The notes under the pieces: model-generated
Told to the model about the DNA's origin: nothing
The model's input: the letters and a program-made list of their open reading frames with translations, nothing else
Database searches by the model: none
Position numbers and translations under genes: made by a program
In this document: positions 27,713 through 30,297 of the stretch, piece after piece
Numbering within the stretch: the stretch's first letter is position 1
How the letters are laid out: each line of letters opens with the position of its first letter
Origin: a virus
Length of the DNA: 30,297 nt
Direction: 5' to 3' (one strand)
IMG/VR virus record: IMGVR_UViG_3300027816_000298
Location: 1-30,297 of that record

Positions 27713-28767
27713 GCTTTGAACAATTAAAACAGGAAGTGCAATCTGGTTTGGAGAATAAGAATGGTGGAATTCCTATGGGATTTAACAGACTTAATAAATA
27801 CATTGGTATTAGGAGGTCTAATTATTTCCTGATAGGTGGTAATACAGGCTCTGGTAAAACATCTTTTCTGGATGATGCATTTGTTCTTAATCCTACAGAT
27901 TGGTTTATAAAGCAATCTCCTTCAGAAATAAAGCTGAAAATCATCTATCGCTCTATGGAGAGAAGTAGAACCTATAAGATGGCTAAATGGGTGTGTAGAA
28001 AGATATTTCTTGACCATGGAATAGTTATTCCTGTTAGTAAGCTGCTTGGTTGGAATGACAAACTTACAAAGGATGAGCATGATTTGTTTTTAATGTATGA
28101 TGATTATATGGAACAATTATCTAATGTAATCACTATTATTGACGGACCAGAGAATCCTGTAGGTATAGCTAAAGAACTGAAAGCATATGCTCTTCAGAAC
28201 GGGAAAATAGAACAATTGGATGAATACAACAAAGTGTATATTCCTGAGAATGATAGAGAAATTACTATCGTTATTGTTGACCATATTGGTTTGTTAAAGA
28301 CCACTAAAGACCAGCCCACTAAAAAGGAAGCTATTGATAAGATGAGTGATGAACTGAGATATGCCAGAGACTTCTTTGGGTACACACCTGTTGTTGTTCA
28401 GCAGTTCAATCGTAGCATTTCCAATCCTATAAGAATAAAGAATGGAGATGTTGAGCCTCAATTAGAAGATTTTGCAGAGAGTTCTCAAACTCAGAATGAT
28501 GCTGATGTTGTTGTTACACTATTTGATCCTATGAGATATAAAGTGCCAGACCCAAGTGGATATGAACTTGATAAGCTCAAAGATGACCAAGGGGGTAAAT
28601 ACTACAGAAGTCTTAGAATTGCAAAGAATTCTTATGGGGAAGATGATATAAGAATAGGTCTTGGTTTTCTTGGTCAAATTGGTATGTTTAAGGAGCTTCC
28701 TAAGAAAAAAGATATTAAAGAAGCTGATTATCAATCAGTTGTAAACAAATCATTCTTTATACAATGA
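27709..28767 (+). CDS. DnaB-like replicative helicase (SF4 RecA-fold ATPase)
   Basis: A 352-residue protein. Walker A GGNTGSGKTS (43-52); catalytic-Glu motif SMERS (82-86), which corresponds to the SxE after strand 2 in DnaB; Walker B VIVDHIG (188-194, D191); motif 3 VVVQQFNRS (228-236); and an arginine-rich end of the core (RSLRIAKNSYGEDDIRIGLG). The N-terminal DnaB helical domain is missing, so this is a core-only enzyme, common in phages. It should unwind the fork in a hexameric ring. Confidence 0.88.
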   Translation: MSFEQLKQEVQSGLENKNGGIPMGFNRLNKYIGIRRSNYFLIGGNTGSGKTSFLDDAFVLNPTDWFIKQSPSEIKLKIIYRSMERSRTYKMAKWVCRKIFLDHGIVIPVSKLLGWNDKLTKDEHDLFLMYDDYMEQLSNVITIIDGPENPVGIAKELKAYALQNGKIEQLDEYNKVYIPENDREITIVIVDHIGLLKTTKDQPTKKEAIDKMSDELRYARDFFGYTPVVVQQFNRSISNPIRIKNGDVEPQLEDFAESSQTQNDADVVVTLFDPMRYKVPDPSGYELDKLKDDQGGKYYRSLRIAKNSYGEDDIRIGLGFLGQIGMFKELPKKKDIKEADYQSVVNKSFFIQ

Positions 28768-29843
28768 ACATAAGAGACCAAAGACAGAAGGAATTTGCTG
28801 ATGTATGGATGAATAGTGATAAATATGGTATACTTAATCTGTGCCCACGGTTTGGAAAAATATACACCACCATCAACATCCTTGAACAGCTAAAGCCTAA
28901 AACAATTCTTATTGCCTATCCAGACAATAAGATTAAGGCTTCTTGGAAAGCTGATTTTGAAAAGCGTGGGTGGAACGATGAGGATGTTACATACACCACT
29001 CATTTAAGCCTGAAGAAATACACAGAAGAACAGTTTGACATTGTCATAATAGATGAGATACATCTATTGTCTGAGGCTCAAATAGAGGCTGCAGGAGAGC
29101 TTATATCAGACAGAAACCCTGTTGTGTTAGGACTGACAGGCACACTCTCTTCTTTTACAGAAAGAACACTGCATGAAGAGCTTCAGCTGCCTGTTGTGGC
29201 TAAATATTCCATAGAACAGGCTGTAAATGAAGGAGTTGTAACAGACTATGAAATCACAGTGGTGAGAGTGCCTTTGGATGACAAAAGAATAAATGACTAC
29301 AAAGGAAAGAAAAAAACTGAAAAGAAACAGTTTGATTCCTATGGATGGGTGATTGATTCTCTGGAAAGACAGGGAAAGAGCACAATGTTCTTAAGACTGG
29401 CAAGAATGCGCATAATACAGAATAGCATTGCCAAAATGGAGAAAACCAGAGAGCTTCTCAAAAAGCATAAAGACGAACGAGTGTTAGTTTTCTGTGGTGT
29501 CACCAAAATAGCTGATACATTAGGCATTCCTTCCTATCATAGCAAAGCTATAGAGAAGAAGATATTTGAAGACTTTGTATCAGGAGAGGGTAAACACCTG
29601 GCTGTTGTAAAGATTGGTAATACAGGGGTGACATACAAGCCTCTTAACAGAGTGATTATCAACTATTTTGACAGTAATGGAGAAAACCTCGCTCAGAAGA
29701 TTAACAGATGTATGGCTATGGAATACAACAATCCAGACAAGAAAGCTCAGATATACATCGTTTGCTCTACAGAGGATGTAGAAGCTAGATGGTTAAGTAA
29801 AGCATTAGAATTCTTTGACAAAACAAAAATTAAATACGTATGA
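28764..29843 (+). CDS. SF2 (SNF2/DEAH-type) helicase with degenerate Walker A
   Basis: A 359-residue protein with motif I PRFGKIYT (28-35), motif Ia region ILIAYPDNKIKASW (48-61), DEIH box IIDEIH (95-100), motif III LTGT (124-127), motif V region VVKIGNTGVTYK (281-292) and motif VI QKINRC (311-316). The usual GK[TS] is GKI, so Mg-ATP binding may be altered unless the Tyr-Thr that follows (IYT) compensates. ATGA overlap with the DnaB-like gene suggests they act together. Close relatives are common in crAss-like phages near the polymerase. Confidence 0.85.
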   Translation: MNIRDQRQKEFADVWMNSDKYGILNLCPRFGKIYTTINILEQLKPKTILIAYPDNKIKASWKADFEKRGWNDEDVTYTTHLSLKKYTEEQFDIVIIDEIHLLSEAQIEAAGELISDRNPVVLGLTGTLSSFTERTLHEELQLPVVAKYSIEQAVNEGVVTDYEITVVRVPLDDKRINDYKGKKKTEKKQFDSYGWVIDSLERQGKSTMFLRLARMRIIQNSIAKMEKTRELLKKHKDERVLVFCGVTKIADTLGIPSYHSKAIEKKIFEDFVSGEGKHLAVVKIGNTGVTYKPLNRVIINYFDSNGENLAQKINRCMAMEYNNPDKKAQIYIVCSTEDVEARWLSKALEFFDKTKIKYV

Positions 29844-30031
29844 CATTAGAATTAATTGAAGAAATCAATCCAATGAATGGAACAATGTATGCAGTGAAAG
29901 CTGATAATCAAGTGGTTAAATGGTTTATGCATAAAGGAGAAGCTGAAAGATTTTATGAATTGGTGAAGGCTAATCCAAGTGAAATTGAGCCTAAAAAAAC
30001 TGTATTAAAATCTACAGAAATCTCTCAGTAA
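29840..30031 (+). CDS. Small hypothetical protein
   Basis: A 63-residue protein: MTLELIEEINPMNGTMYAVK, then DNQVVKWFMHKGEAERFYEL, then NPSEIEPKKTVLKSTEISQ. One beta strand pair and an amphipathic helix; soluble. Last gene of the run that begins at the polymerase; the next gene has its own promoter. Confidence 0.6.
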   Translation: MTLELIEEINPMNGTMYAVKADNQVVKWFMHKGEAERFYELVKANPSEIEPKKTVLKSTEISQ

Positions 30032-30033
30032 AA

Positions 30034-30065
30034 TTTGGAAATTAGATGTAAATAGCCTATATTTA
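30034..30065 (+). promoter_or_regulatory. Bacteroidota-type promoter before the P-loop gene
   Basis: TTTG (30034-30037), 20-nt spacer, TATATTTA (30058-30065): a match to TTTG-N19-21-TAnnTTTG with one change at the last base. Transcription would begin near 30072, about 15 nt before the ATG at 30088. Same architecture as the two leftward promoters. Confidence 0.62.
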
Positions 30066-30087
30066 CAAACACTAAATTACATAAAAA

Positions 30088-30297
30088 ATGAAATTACCAG
30101 ACGAAATTACACAAGTGACAAGCTTAAATCCTAGAGATTTGGTTATAGTCTCTATTCCAAAAATGGGGAAGGGTACAATCTTAGGAGACCTCACTACAAA
30201 GAAAAATGCATTAGTATTGGACTTAGAAAAAGGGGGTTATGAATTTATAGCAGCAAGAAAGCTCTCAATTTACAATTCCCAAGAAACAAGCAAATGG
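30088..30297 (+). CDS. P-loop ATPase, Sak4-like (partial, C-terminus off window)
   Basis: ATG at 30088; 70 residues are visible before the window ends in open frame. A P-loop, SIPKMGKGT (about 22-30), is followed by LVLDLEKGGYEF (about 43-54), the strand with a 'D-x-E-x-G' second motif typical of the RecA-like Sak4 recombinases and related phage ATPases. With one residue after the Lys changed to Gly and then Thr (GKGT), the loop is still close to GKT. The family could also be another AAA ATPase. It would follow the helicases in a recombination-replication module. Confidence 0.6.
   Translation, partial: MKLPDEITQVTSLNPRDLVIVSIPKMGKGTILGDLTTKKNALVLDLEKGGYEFIAARKLSIYNSQETSKW

Noticed and set aside
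1-30297. Integrase, transposase, CRISPR array or restriction-modification system
   Set aside because: I searched all frames for the typical motifs and repeat layouts and saw none in this window.

Overview
This window is about 30 kb of an AT-rich, tightly packed tailed-phage genome. Three things point to a host in the Bacteroidota. Promoters have the TTTG / TAnnTTTG form of that phylum. Start codons follow A-rich 'AAACACACAAA'-type leaders, not Shine-Dalgarno sites. The protein families also look like Bacteroidota-phage families. The layout (a leftward packaging/capsid block with a large portal, TerL and an IHF/HU-like protein, and a rightward replication block with family B DNA polymerase, DnaB-like and SF2 helicases) best fits a crAss-like phage (Crassvirales type). 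That placement is inference from gene content; the major capsid protein lies outside the window. TAA, TAG and TGA are all used as stops, so I see no sign of stop-codon reassignment.

Left arm (1-7834, minus strand). Read right to left this is one operon-like run: winged-helix regulator, IHF/HU-like protein, Cys-rich zinc protein, three small acidic or helical proteins (one next to TerL, so a TerS candidate), large terminase, portal, an SPFH/stomatin-like protein, and an acidic scaffold-like protein that runs off the left end. Genes overlap as TAATG or ATGA. Good promoters lie before the regulator (7859-7888) and before the scaffold-like gene (805-835).

Divergence region (7835-8241). It carries a perfect DnaA-box match, three TACACCCGTAA-like direct repeats, a hairpin and a 14-bp palindrome. 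It is the best origin or operator candidate here, and the phage also encodes a stand-alone DnaA domain IV protein (17951-18301).

Right arm, early accessory part (8242-16121). Small genes of unknown role are separated by clear hairpin terminators. Two gene-free stretches look like structured RNA: 13765-14220 (456 nt) and 15904-16105 (about 200 nt, closed by an 11-bp helix and ending in a U-rich tract). Just after these, 16366-16682 has a tRNA-Leu-like 5' half and a complementary acceptor-like 3' end about 300 nt away, with a small membrane-protein ORF between them.

Right arm, gene-cassette part (16122-23304). Here lie about 25 very small, overlapping genes, including many single- or double-pass membrane proteins, an exported beta-barrel-like protein, the DnaA domain IV protein and a zinc-finger protein. 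In at least three places a gene or module is flanked by an exact 18-20-bp direct repeat. In two of these the first copy covers the end of the upstream gene, as if single genes had been inserted or duplicated as cassettes.

Replication block (23307-30297). Family B DNA polymerase, small unknown genes, a replication/helicase-loader-like protein, DnaB-like helicase, SF2 helicase and, behind its own promoter, the start of a P-loop (Sak4-like) ATPase cut by the window end.
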